This document shows, piece by piece, positions 1-11,974 of a stretch of DNA of 64,000 nucleotides. This DNA comes from Cyclina sinensis (taxonomy: Eukaryota; Mollusca; Bivalvia; Venerida; Veneridae). The notes under the pieces were generated by a model, which was not told where the DNA came from, did not search any database, and worked only from the letters and a program-made list of their open reading frames with translations. Location of the stretch: the NCBI GenBank assembly GCA_012932295.1, contig JAAONU010000001.1, positions 3,619,104-3,683,103 of the forward strand, read 5' to 3'. Position 1 is the stretch's first letter. Each line of letters starts with the position of its first letter. The position numbers and the translations under genes are program-made.

Positions 1-2057
1 AAAGGAACGACTTGAAAATGTTTGAAAACTAATTTGTGTTCATTAAAGAACAAATCATCTCTAAGCAAATTTCCGTTTAAAATCCAGGTTATGACCATCG
101 TATGACACCATGCTTCATGAATCTGTTCAAGGTTTATTACATGTTTTAAAAGACTCAACACAAAAACATACTTTATTAATTCCTTGTTTATTTTATTTTA
201 TTTTTTTAATTTATATTTTTTTTATTATAACTTGAAAAATTGTCTCAGTTCCCTTTTTCAGAGATAAAAAACGTAACTATAAAAATTATGTTTCACACGA
301 AAGCATGGTAATATCTTGGCCATTAACATGTAAATGTTAGTATGTAGTGGCAGTTTTTAGCTTCATACACATATCTGAACAAAGTTTTGCTAGTCTAAAC
401 CGTGCAAACTGTTAGTGCTTTCTCAATTTTTATACATTTTCTTCTTTTCATTTGTTAACATTTAAAAATGTCTTATATTGCTCACAGGATGTTTTTTAAG
501 TGTATAAGAATCTTTGGAATGCGTTTCACAACTTGTGCAGCAAGACTATATGAAACATTTTACTGAAGTAATAGGTGAAACAAAACAAAACGACAACAAT
601 TAAATGACAATTCTGCAGGACTTTGTAAAATAATTAGAATATATTTCTACTACATTTTAATACAACAAAGAGTAAAATAACTTATCTTCCTGTCACTTTT
701 AAAGTGTATGCATGAAATGTTGTTTCAAGCAGTAAAGTAATAATCGAAACCCCGCAATTCAGTTTTCACAAAAGGACGTGCAAAAGATGTTTTGTCGGTT
801 TATCATAAATTTAAGTTTTGTCATATTCTACGATTTATGGAAAAGAAAACAATAATTGAATCAGCAACTGAACTGAAGATTTGAATATTGATTTCAAATA
901 AAGCATTTAGAATTGCTGGGTAGGCTGTTAACATGTCACTTAAGTATGAAAGAAATCCACTGTTTCTTGACATCGGTAGTACATTCTTTTCTCTAGATAA
1001 AAAGTGGAGAAAAAAATCCCTCATCTCAATGTGTTATATTATGGTGCCATAGTTGTTATTCACTAATTAACTAATGGTAAGCAATGATCGTATAAAATAA
1101 TTATCTTTGTGGAAGCTCTCAGACAAGACCTTATTGAAGTACATTAGGCAAGTGTTTTGGTCATACCATTCATTAACTTATTAGCATTTACTTTAATGCT
1201 AGTATATATTTGTGACAACTGGTATTTAAATATCATAGCAAGTCAGCAGCATGAAACTAGAAATATGTCACAGTTTTCATCATCTATAATAAATGGGGTT
1301 TATACGAAATAAATAGAAAAAAGTATGCATAAAATGATTAACCTATTAAAGTAAAACAATGAAAAAATGAAACAATTTCTCTTTGAACAATAGATGCGTA
1401 TAATGCTCAAATTGACATAACTAAAAGCTGTCTTTTGTAATTTCAAAATCTACTCCTTCACTGAAACCTGTACAGGTTGAAACATATTATTTTTTATCAA
1501 AATATATCAACTACAACGTTCAACCTGAAATCAGTTTAAAATTATTGTACTCTGCATATCTATTTCTTCATAGTTTCAAAGTACATAGCATGTTCAAAAA
1601 TAAATTTTCTAATTTAAAACGTGTCATGTATTAGTGTAATTTTATAATATAACCAGCTTTATGTCTTAAAACGTCACTGCGATGTATATTCGTTCATGAT
1701 GATACGACTAGACCTGTTCTGTCTGTCCGTAAAAGAACTTAGTTTTCAGAAAACAGATTGGCTTAAGGTCAATGTTAAACGTTAGACCTTATCAATAAAA
1801 GAGAAAATGTGTTATTTGTGTGAAGAAAAATAAATCTGTATCACTGGTTTCAAAAAGAAGTGCAATGCATGCGTCAGTTCTACTTTCTAGGCTTTTCCAA
1901 GCTGTTTTTCCATATTTCTTTCATGTTTTATTCCATAAGTTACGCATTTGTATTCAAAATTATACCTGCATCACTACTAACATTTGTATCAAATTAATAT
2001 AGTAAAAGGTTGCTATAAATTTTGGAACATTTTCGATGAAGAAATTTTGTTAAGAAA
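1..2057. other. AT-rich stretch without a recognised gene
   Basis: I see no protein-like open frame and no RNA gene here. A T-rich tract lies at about 181-236. The stretch is downstream, on the minus strand, of the exon ending at 2096, so it is probably intron of that gene, but I could not identify the next exon. Confidence 0.5.
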
Positions 2058-2089
2058 TTACCATAAATTATCAAAGAAAAAAAAAATAA

Positions 2090-2095
2090 ACTTAC
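2090..2095 (-). other. Splice donor GTAAGT of the membrane-protein exon
   Basis: Read on the minus strand the junction is AAAAG|GTAAGT, a full metazoan U1 donor match. It falls three residues after the membrane segment and leaves the frame in phase 1. Beyond it the sequence turns into a T-rich tract. Confidence 0.75.
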
Positions 2096-2444
2096 CTTTT
2101 TGACCTACGACCACTATTGTTATTATGGCTATAACCGCAACAACTGCTATGATTAATCCTAAAATATACAATCCTTTCCTTCTTTTGGGCTTTCCTGGTC
2201 TGTAATGTACTGACGTTTGAGCAGCGTTAGGCAGATCATAAGGCTTTGTTCTAAGACCATCTGTCTGTCTGTGAAGTTTGGTCTGTGTATCATTAATTAC
2301 TGTTCCATCCTCTTCGAAGAGCGGGTTCTCATAGCACCCCTGCAGAAGAAGTTCATTTTCATCAACATTTGAATAAGGATTCCTAGCTGTATATTGTCTT
2401 AACGTTTGCATAGGAATTATCCTGCTTATAAAATTAGTTCCCAT
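2096..2444 (-). CDS. Coding exon of a single-pass (type II-like) membrane protein
   Basis: This exon encodes about 116 residues and ends at a strong splice donor, so it is the 5' coding exon of a larger gene running toward lower coordinates. The ATG at 2444 has A at -3 and G at +4, and an in-frame TAA lies 24 nt upstream, which supports it as the true start. Residues 1-90 are hydrophilic with no signal peptide. They include an acidic dileucine sorting signal, DENELL at 28-33, and the motif CYENPLF at 37-43. A basic cluster, KPKRRK at 85-90, precedes a hydrophobic segment at about 92-113 that is rich in Ile, Val and Ala. The positive charge on the N-terminal side predicts a cytoplasmic N terminus, so the ectodomain would be encoded by later exons. 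The family cannot be named: TNF-type ligands, membrane proteases and lectins share this layout. The open frame runs past the donor into low-complexity Phe codons, which is intron. Confidence 0.7.
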
Positions 2445-4734
2445 TCTTAGCCTCTTGTACCAGTGTTATGTGTTATGCTGATTTCCAAAATAACACGCGG
2501 TGTTTGTAACAACCAACCACATATGTCCTAAATTGTTGACCAGATTTTGCAGAAGATATAATGAAATCGTCTACGATTTCTATCACATCCCCCTATCTCT
2601 AGTCGCATGAGACTTTATAAGAAACATATGCGCTAGCCTATACCATATATCCTTGCATATTGTGATATATTCCCGACACGTGGAATAAAGTCCTCTAAAT
2701 GAAATTAGATTGCTATTCAATCATATATTTTTATTACAAGTCGCCCAAGTCTGCTGCAGTTTAACAATAAAAGCTATATTCTTAGTCTGTATTTGTGCAG
2801 TAACTGAGAGCATCCCGTGAAATATATCCTTGTATACTCTCGCTTGAAACACGTTCGCTTTGAAAGAAGATTAAGACAACTTCTGTCGCATGTTATCACA
2901 ATGATTTTAAAGTGATCTCTTATAACATTAAGTTGAAATGTGTCTTCCCAGTTCAAACAAGGAAGGTTTCTCGCGTTCCTACGTTTGTCGTTATCGGTGA
3001 AAAACGTTTGCCTCATTACAGACGATCAAAGCCAGTTATTGTCTTTGTCGCTCGGTAATGTCGCAAGGTCCGGCCATATTGATGATACAATAAAGATAGC
3101 GGGGAACCCATCAACAAAGGATCAAATGTTCATTAAATACTTGCATAGCAAATCCAACTTATTCAGCAACTCAAGCATTTTAGAGCTCTAGTTTGTCAAC
3201 ATTTTAGAGTTTTTAAGTAATTAATTCAGCACTGACTTCATGACAAGACGTTTTATTTACTTGAAGCATACTGTAGTTCCTTTGTTATGATTAAAAGATA
3301 TAAGAAAATACTATTTTTTCAAAGTTGTTAGTAACTAATACTGTATGGAATTACCTTATATTGCAGACACAGAAATTACGTTCATTTGTCGCTTTCTATT
3401 AATGAATGCGGATTTTGTTAGCCTGACTTAAGGTGTCCTGTAAGTGTACTGAACATAATTTCGATTCAATTCATACTTTGGTAAAGTTTTAAGGAAACGA
3501 AAATATGAATTGGCTTTTTGTTAATTTGACTTAATATTGTAAATAACAATACCAATCTAAGGCAAAGAAGAGCCAAAGTCTCTTATATTTCTTGTCACAT
3601 GCTTCAATGATTAAATGTGTTATGACATATTCTTTTTAAGACATACTGAATGTCACCTTATATTTGCAATATTGATGTTGTTTCTAATTAAATTTGTTTG
3701 CCACAAGAAAGAGAAATTAATTCAGAACCCATTTTTTCAATTCAGAAATAATTAATTCTAATTTTTTTAAAAATCCAAGGCAAAGATGAACTAAAGAACG
3801 AAATTCCCTTATAAATTTAATTATTGTATAATAAATTCTACAGCAATACCGGTATTATAGCCACGAAAATCAAAGGAAGTACTGTCTCGGGAATACCCTT
3901 GGGAAAACGAACGACATGACCAATACTGGTCCGGAAGAAGACATGTAAGTGAATCCCAGAACCCTGCAAAATCTGTAAACTTGTCATTAGATCACTAACA
4001 GGCTTGAGTAAAAAAACCTTGATCGTTGCGACGTAAACGGGAAAAGACTAATTTACAATCACTTCAAGCCTATGTAGTAAAAAAAATATATTTAAAGTGT
4101 TTGTATATTGTAATTGTTGTTGTTAGACTATATACAATCCTTAAAAGGAGAAACTCCTTGAACCTTACCCTTGAAGTTAATTAAACACATTTGCAATTTT
4201 GTAAGTATACAGTCAAGTATTTTAAATTGCACAGCTACATTTCATACAGCTACATATGAGTCAAAACTGTTCAGAAAACAAAAGCTGTACGTGTTTGTGT
4301 GTAATGTATATGCCTGAAGCGTGCGTGCGTGCGTGTGTGTTAATTATCCCAAAGCTGTCTTATCGCGATTTTAGTAAAATAAAATAATTCATGGTAACTA
4401 TTAGAAATTATTTAATGTTTTGAAAGCTGTATAAAACAATACCTGGGATATACCCGAGGTATTTTAAATCTATTCATTTCTACACTGCAAAAATGATTTT
4501 TTATCCTATATGTTTTTTATCCTGTAACTGCTGTATCTCACAATTACAGGAGAATTTTCGTCTTAGAATCTGAAGATCTTAAATCTTAATAAGGCCTTTG
4601 ATCCACAAAAAATAAACTTACAAAACGGCGAAGAAATTAAATGAAACAAACTGGGTTTATGTAAATACGAACATTCCAAACAGCGTTCTGCTAAATGTTT
4701 AGGATAGAAATATACTTTGTTGACAATTTCCAGA
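2445..4734. other. Upstream flank of the membrane-protein exon; no other gene seen
   Basis: The first few hundred bases should hold the 5' UTR and possibly the promoter of the minus-strand gene, but I see no clear TATA box or initiator. Two open frames of about 80 codons overlap on opposite strands at 2774-3191; neither resembles a known protein. A short TGCG/TG simple repeat lies at about 4319-4340. Confidence 0.4.
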
Positions 4735-5230
4735 ACCTCTTAATGTTATTTTATCACATGAAGTCTTTCAGTGCTTATAGCTTTCAAGAAGACAATTGAA
4801 TTTATTACATCATTATAAAAGAAAGCAGTAGCGCTTTTAGCATTTTTATCGACACCAAACAAGTTTAGTACATTTTCTTTGATGTCTATGTTCCCTCAAA
4901 AATTTTATCGTGAATGTACAAGAAGTTTCTCATTTCCCAGTATTCACATATTCACATCTTTTGTCATACATACTGATGCTGTCATCAACTTATTGCTAAG
5001 TCTTCCTCTAACAATTTTTTTCATACAAGAACTTTATAGGCTCATACTTAAACAGAAACCAAGTTGCGTTAAATTCGAATTTTATACTTGAAAACCTTAA
5101 ACATGAATGACCTTTTTCCCAACTGAATACGAATCAACTATACTTTGTGTGTAAACATGAAGACCTTATGGGATCACGTTGTAAAGTGCGACTTTCATAA
5201 ATCTTACATCTGGCTAAAATAAGCGATTAA
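4735..5230. repeat. Local direct duplication, copy 1
   Basis: This stretch is related to 5435-5830 in the same orientation. Both contain GACAATTGAATTTAT followed by a similar A/T-rich tract (at 4793 and 5472), and both end near a matching TTGAAACCTT-like word. The copies have diverged and carry indels. The open frames inside each copy are not conserved in frame, so I do not call them genes. Confidence 0.45.
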
Positions 5231-5434
5231 GCATTCCGACATCATATACAGTATGTGTGTTATTATTCCACGGCAATTGTAAACCGTAAGCGTAAGATGA
5301 AACAGAACATGTCTTGATGCACTTCTGTTATTTAACAGTATACAAAAGAAAACCTAATAAATATTTTCATCATGACTTTAAAAACACAGGATTTAACTTT
5401 TTACCAGATTTTTTAAAACAATTATTTCGCAATC

Positions 5435-5830
5435 CTACAAGATAAACTCACTGAAACAAAGCTTTCTGAGTGACAATTGAATTTATCACACCATTAAGCC
5501 TGAAGACAATAGTGCATTTGGATTTTCAATTGTCTTGGAAAAAGCGAAGATTCTCTTTTTATATCCTGCTGCCGGATATATCGGAACTTATACGCAATTT
5601 TGTCGAAACCAGATATAAAAACCTTTCTTTTTATTGTCTACAAAAGCTTCAGATCTGCACCAAGTTGGCTTGGAGAGCATGCTTAAATAAACAAGTTTTA
5701 CTCTACTGCAGATTGAGATTTTGAAACCTTTAATTACAAAAACAAAGCAGTTATCTTATCTTGGTGTAAAGGTGCGACCTAGTATGCGAAAAGCAACTAA
5801 ACAGATGAAGATTTACGACAGTGGCTTTTG
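5435..5830. repeat. Local direct duplication, copy 2
   Basis: Diverged partner of 4735-5230, about 690 bp downstream. The shared anchor is the GACAATTGAATTTAT word and its right flank. Confidence 0.45.
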
Positions 5831-5889
5831 TGTATAAGCCTCTGTTAAGTCTTAATAATGTTCAAAAGATTTCGAAGGTAAAACCTTAT

Positions 5890-5908
5890 TTCATATATAT
5901 ATATATAC
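5890..5908. repeat. (TA)n microsatellite
   Basis: A run of alternating TA, about nine units, in a non-coding context. Confidence 0.85.
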
Positions 5909-6264
5909 CTCTAATATTCGATGATTTTAAAAGTTTAATAGACCAAAACCAAAAGATAATGATTTAAGAACGTAAGTAGTCCTCGTATTACTATAATTTG
6001 TAGGTGGGGAGAAGGGCGGGGTTGTAAATTTCTTTTAAAAAAAGTTTATATACTTTCTTAATCCTTTTTTGTTTTCTGTTTTGTATCTGTAAATTTACAG
6101 AACCGGTGTTAACGACAATTCATAATGACACAATTTATATATATTTCTAAATTTCATGAAAATCACTTCAGTAGTTTTATACATTTTGTCTAATCTTGAT
6201 AACAGCTATACTTAGTTGTTTTTGATAATTGTTTGAATTTAATAGGTGCAGATTTGGTTTATCA

Positions 6265-7030
6265 TTATATGGTACGGCTGGGTTGTCTGATGTTAAAAAC
6301 CAATGAATTATGTTGTTTGCTGTCTTTATAATGAGTCACGCTCGCGTTATGTTCTGTCAAATACTTTTATGTGGTTATCGTTGCAAGCACGTTTTAGATT
6401 ATAAATAGATGAATATGATCAGTTGATTGCCATTATGTTTTGTTAAATAGACATGGTGTTGGGTTAAATTAATATGGTGTTAGGTTATCTCATACTTCTG
6501 TTTGGTTCATTACTTTTGGTATTACTTTTGATGTTCAGTTACAAAAATCCTATGATCCGTGATCATGTACGTATTTTCTGTATACTGAAATGCCATGTTG
6601 TCAAATGAAATATTGCTGCGTATGCATTCAGTGGTGTGTAGTGACTGTTCAATTTTGTTTAGTTCTTTTCATATTTGTATCATGTCTACCTGTCATGATG
6701 CTCCGTATTCAATATATGAACAGGTTCAAGATTATTCTGTAGGGTTTTGTGATCATTCATATATCATATTTTGTTTGTGAACCGTTTTGCTTCATGTTCA
6801 TATTCATTTAGCCCACCACCATCTCTACTTAACGTAATATAATTGTAATCAACTGATCACAATCATCTAATAAGAGCATAAACTGTTCTTGCAACTGGGC
6901 AGCATGAACGATTACCGCGCAAAAGACGAATCTGACAGAACAAAACGCAAGCATGACTCATTATAGAGAGTGTAAACAACATATTTTATTGGTTTTTAAC
7001 GTCAGTCAGTCCTGGCGTTCCATATAAATA
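6265..7030. mobile_element. Fold-back (inverted-repeat) element of about 760 bp
   Basis: The two ends are long inverted repeats of roughly 150 bp each. On the left, TTAAAAACCAAT (near 6293), TATAATGAGTCA (near 6329) and ATGATCAGTTGATT (near 6415) occur in that order. Their complements occur in reverse order on the right (near 7000, 6955 and 6855). Outside these, TATATGG at the left matches CCATATA at the right. The centre is a non-inverted spacer with a repeated ATGGTGTTRGGTTA word. No transposase frame is visible, so this is a non-autonomous element of unknown superfamily. Confidence 0.7.
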
Positions 7031-8060
7031 CCCTGGTAGCAATGTAAACTTGTACGGGATATATCTTTGATATGTTAATGTATCATACCAAATAAAGTGG
7101 GGAAAACAAATACAGAACACTACACGTTTTATTGCCCCAGGGAACCAAACGTTTATAAATGGATTCTCCTTCATGTCTCCTTCAATGTCTTTTTACAGCG
7201 ATGACTGTTATTTTCTGTTAATTCCAAAAATAACAACCAGACTTTAACACCCAGTTGGCGCAAACAGATTTAACTGCCTAGTTCATCTGCTAGAGAAGCT
7301 TCCATATTTACACGCAGTGGTATGAAATGCACATTCTAGAAGATAATAAACCAGTTTAATGCTTTCGTAGATAAAGATTCTGGTAGCCTTTTCTGAAACG
7401 TAACTGAAAATTTCACTGTGAAATATGTGTATTTCGATCTATTACGTGAGCATTAAATTCTAAAAGGTAAAGGTCTTAGTAGGCAGCTGTCGTTTATACT
7501 ACACAATTAAGTCTGTCAAAGATGTAGGGATAAAATATGTATTCAGCCAAATCAACAAAAACAAATTTCAGATTTCGGTCTACATAGGATTGCCTGTAAA
7601 CAAATATATTCTGTCTAAAAGCTGATTCTGTAAAACCCTGGTAGTTTGAACTGCGCAAAATGTGTGATTTATCAAAGGATTTAATTTGTGATACCTAACA
7701 TTCTGATATCGAATTGTAATTTTTACAGCTTTTGAATTTTCATTTACCTGTCTTAATGAAAGAGTAATTTTCACTGTAGACAGACAGTCGTTGTTTCGGG
7801 TGAATTCTTTAATCACCGCTCTAATAAGTTTGATGAAATCGTCATCATGCTTAGGTAGTTTTCTAGATTTCTATTCAGGATTTTAAAGACTAAAATAAAT
7901 AAAATTAAGTTAGTACAAATAATACAAAGGTAAATAAATCGTCGATAAAACCTTTAACATTCATTAGTTAAAAAGTGTTCTTTTTGGTTTCTGTTGCCAT
8001 TGTTGAATCCCTACTCTACAGATAGTTATGAGTTGTGCCATTTAATGGAGTTGAAGATTA
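7031..8060. other. Stretch without a recognised gene
   Basis: AT-rich sequence. Open frames on the minus strand near 6986-7174 and 7580-7816 partly overlap the fold-back element or look random. Nothing supportable seen. Confidence 0.4.
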
Positions 8061-9965
8061 AACAAGAGATGTTTGTAAAACATTTATGCCCCCCTAGCAC
8101 CTTATTCTAGCCATGAGGCAGCCATGAAGTTTTGAGAAGCTGGGACCAAGCGTTTCTATAGTTATTGATTGGAAACCATTTTGCTATTCAAGGACACTGT
8201 GACCATGGCCTTTGACATGGTGACCTGAAAAACTAAGGGGCTCATCTACAAGTCATGAACAACCTATATAAAAAGTTTGAGGAACACGGGCCCAAGCATT
8301 CTAAACTAATTAATCGGAAAACTTTTTCTTTTTGAAGGTCACTGTGACTTTTGACCCAATGACCAGAAAAACAATTGTTGTTATCTACTGATCATGACAA
8401 ACCTACAAACTTAGTATGACAAACCTGAGCCCAAGGATTCCCTATATATTCAGCAGAAACTGTTTTGCTTTTCAAGATTACTGTGACCTTGACCTTTGAC
8501 CTAAAACACTAAAAACTACAGGGGTCATCTAATTGTCATGACCAATCTACCTATGAAGTTTTGAGGAGCTTGGCCCAAGCCTTCTATAGTAATTGATCAG
8601 ACACTATTTTGCAACACAAGGTCACCGTGACATTAACTTTTGTATTGAAAAGCTATAGGGCTCATCTAATGGTCATGGCCAACCTATGTACCAAGATTGG
8701 GGAATCTGGGTCAAAGCATTCTATTGTTATTAACTGGAAATCAGTTTGCTTTTCAAGGTCACTGTGACCTTGGCCTTTGACCTGGTATCCTGAAAAACTA
8801 AAAGGGTCATCTACTAGTCATGACCAACCTACACACTAAGTTTGAAGAACCTGTGACCAAGAGTTGCACAGTTATTGATTAGAAACCGTTTTCCTGTTCA
8901 ATGTCATTCTGACCTTGACCTTTGACCTGGTGATGAAAAAACTATTCGGATCATTTTCTAGTCATTAACAACCTACATACTAAGATTAAACAACCTTGGA
9001 CCAGGGGTTCTATAGTTATTATTTGGAAACTGTTTGCTTTTCAAGGACACTCTGACCTTGATTTTGACCTGGTGACGTGAAAAACTATAGGAGTCATCTA
9101 ATGGTCATGATCAACCTACACATTAAGTATGAAGCACCAGAGACCAAGCCTACTATAGTTATTGATCAGAAAGTGTTTTGCTTTTCAAGCTCACTGGACC
9201 TTGACCTTTGTTCTGTTGACCTGAAAAACTAAAGGCGTCATCTACTAGTCATGATCAACCAACAAACTAAGTTTGAACAACTTGGGTTCTATAGTTATTG
9301 ATTGAAAACTGTTTTGCTCTTCAAGATCACTGGGACCTTGACCTTTGACGTGGCGATCTGAAAAACTATAGGGTCACCTACTGGTTATGACAAACCTACA
9401 TACTAAGTTTATACAACCAGGGACCAAAGGTTCTTTAGTTATTGATACGATTGATACACTACCGTTTTGCCATTCAAGGTCACTGTGACCTTGACCTTTG
9501 ACCTGATGATGTAAAAAGTCACTTGGGTCATCTACTAGTCATGACGAACCTACATACTAAGTTTAAACAACCTGGGACCAAGGGTTCTATGGTTATTGAT
9601 AAGAAACTGTTTTGCCCTTCAAGGTCACTGTGACCTTGACCTTTGACTTGATGATGTAAAAACACATTTAAGTCATTCACTAGTCAGGGCCACCCTATAT
9701 GCTAAGTTTGAACAACCTGGGACCAAGGGTTCTATAGTAATTGATCGGAAACCATTTGCTATATAGGATCACTGTGACCTTGACCTTTGACCTGGTGATC
9801 TGAAAAACCATGGGGGTCATTTGCTGGTCATGACCAACCTACAAACCAAGTCTGAGGAAGGTGGGTCCAAGGGTTCTCTAGATATTGATCAGAAACCAAA
9901 GTGTCCTGACCAACCAACATTTGCAAAACTATATACCCCCTCATCTTCGATGGGGGGGGGGATAT
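8061..9965. repeat. Tandem array of about 12 units of 143 bp within a hairpin-ended repeat
   Basis: The element opens with AACAAGAG at 8061 and a GCCCCCC tract near 8089. It continues as about twelve diverged units with a period near 143 bp, measured from the TGACCTTGACCTTTGACC word at 8481, 8765, 9484, 9629 and 9774 and its variants. Each unit also carries versions of CCTACATACTAAGTTT, TATAGTTATTGAT and GTCATCTA...GTCATGACC. It closes with a GC hairpin at 9931-9965 (ATATACCCCC...GGGGATAT). Three units contain the exact palindrome AGGTCACTGTGACCT. No protein is encoded. A non-autonomous mobile element with an internal satellite is the most likely origin. Confidence 0.8.
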
Positions 9966-10654
9966 AAAAATTGTTCGATCATACCCAAAACAAAACTTGA
10001 CCTAGATATTCTTATCATAAATCTGTATACTAAAAATATTTTGGTATGTGCAATCTCTGCGAAGAAAATTAACGGAAACTGCAAATAATTTGAATTTTTC
10101 TAAGTCCATGGGGCATAACTTTGTCAAAAATTGCTCGATCAAACAAAAAACAGAACTTATATTATTATAGACCTAGATATTCGTATCATAAATCTAAATA
10201 CCAAATATCATTTCAGTATGTGCAACCCTTTGCAAACAAAATGAACGGAAACTGCAAATAATTGGAATTTTTCTTAAGTCCAAAGGGCATAACTCAAAAA
10301 TTGCTCGATCGTACCCAAAACAAAACTTCACCTAGATATTCTTATGATCAATCTGTATACTAAATTTCATTTCGGTATGTGCAATCATTGCGAAGAAAAT
10401 GAACGCAAACTGCAAATAATTGGAATTTTTCTAAATAGGGTCATAATTCTGTCAAAAATGGCTCGATCAAACCCAAAACGGAACTTGGCCTAGATATTCT
10501 TATGATAAAGCTGTATACCAAATTTCATTTCAGTATGTGCAACCTCTGCGATGAAAATGAACGGAAACTTGGTGGACATTTAGACCGACCGACCGAAAGA
10601 CAGACAGCAGCAAAACAATATGCCTCCCCCCTTTTTTTCAAAGGGGGGCATAAT
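9966..10654. repeat. Tandem array of four units of about 160 bp ending in a GC hairpin
   Basis: Four units begin with AAAAATTGCTCGATC or a variant at 9966, 10126, 10296 and 10454. Each continues with CCTAGATATTCTTATNATAA, TTTCRGTATGTGCAA and GAACGGAAACTGCAAATAA. The array ends with GACCGACCGACCGAAAGACAG and a terminal hairpin at 10620-10651 (ATGCC...CCCC / GGGGGGCAT). The 101-codon open frame over the last unit is an accident of the repeat. It directly follows the 143-bp array and may belong to the same composite element. Confidence 0.8.
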
Positions 10655-11974
10655 AAAACATTAAGAGAAGGCTTCAAACTTGATATTTATTATTTTCCAA
10701 GACTAAATGGGAGTACAAGTCTTCATGACGACACAAAGAGGTGCTCAGATAATCTTGTTATAAATACAGATTTTGATTGGCTAACAGTTTCGTCTTTGAA
10801 ATGTTAATTAATTAAACGTGTGTCATAAAGTGATTTCTGACATAAAATTATAACATGAATGACGTCAAACTAGGAAGACTTGGACACGACTTGTTGCACG
10901 CATTTTCATACACTACACGACAATAGTTTTCAATGATATATGGGAATTGTACTTCATGAACTAAATTTATTTGCTAGGACGTTGGCCGACAATGCTGCGA
11001 TCAAAACATTGATTTAATCGCGATTCATGACTGTATCGGCAATAAAGATCAATGTACAGTTAAATCAGTTTTTTTTCTTTACGCTATTAAAGAGTTGAAT
11101 GTAAATTACCTTTCTGGTTCTTGCTATAAAGAACATAATTGTCAGCAAATCAAACTTCTGAGAAAAACTGTATCAAAAAAAAAGAAGAGTATCTCGATTT
11201 ACCACACAGAATCTTTCTTTTCTTTCTGACGCTAATCTAAAACATCGACGAAATAAATGCGTTCTTTGTTGTAAGTAAGTTCAGTATAAAATGAGTGAGA
11301 GATCAGAGCAAGTGGACACATGGTCAATATTAATGTAACAAAGTTATTATCTGAAACAACTGCTGTTTAGCTCAAAATTACACAAATATATTCTTTTTCT
11401 GATATGTCCGCTTAAATACTGACTATGTTTCTATGTTTGAGACAAATGTATACATTTTTTTTATTATTATCATTTTTAAATAAATAACGTTAGTATAGGC
11501 CAACATCATGGTGTGATATCACAAACGTCTTAACGAGACATGCAAAGAAATAGCTAATTTAACCAGTATCAGAGGGTTCAAATAGACCCATATGGAAACA
11601 AAATTGTTGCAGATAAGTAATGTCAACGATACTTTTTATTTCAGATGTCCATGCTGTTCTAGATTTTTTATCCACTGGGAAAGAATTTTTGTTAGGTTTT
11701 GCAGTTCATGTTTGTATCTGAATGTCCAAAGGCATTTGTAACAGTTACCAAAGGCCCCGCCTAAGGGAAGTTTTACATGAAGCACAAAATTGTGATATTT
11801 CAAAAGACTGAGGTATGGATCTGGACTTTCAGTGCAAAATCTTGATCAATGCTAGATCTGCACATGCAACAATAAATTCATTAAAGAAATAGAATGAAAT
11901 AACTCCTGTGTATATGTCAACAGAAATACACTTGTGTAGTTGTTATCACTATTTCAAAACCACAAAATGTTACA
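10655..11974. other. Stretch without a recognised gene
   Basis: No coding frame or RNA gene seen. The part nearest 11,970 may include degraded Helentron sequence from the relic that follows. Confidence 0.4.

Noticed and set aside
3835..3934. Short plus-strand frame ending TGPEEDM before TAAG, considered as an exon
   Set aside because: Only 33 codons, a weak acceptor, and the apparent donor overlaps the stop codon; not enough support.
8061..10654. CRISPR-like array
   Set aside because: The regular period is about 143-160 bp with diverged units and no short direct repeat/unique spacer pattern; this is a eukaryotic satellite.
10502..10807. 101-codon plus-strand frame
   Set aside because: It covers the last 160-bp repeat unit and the terminal hairpin, so it is repeat-derived.
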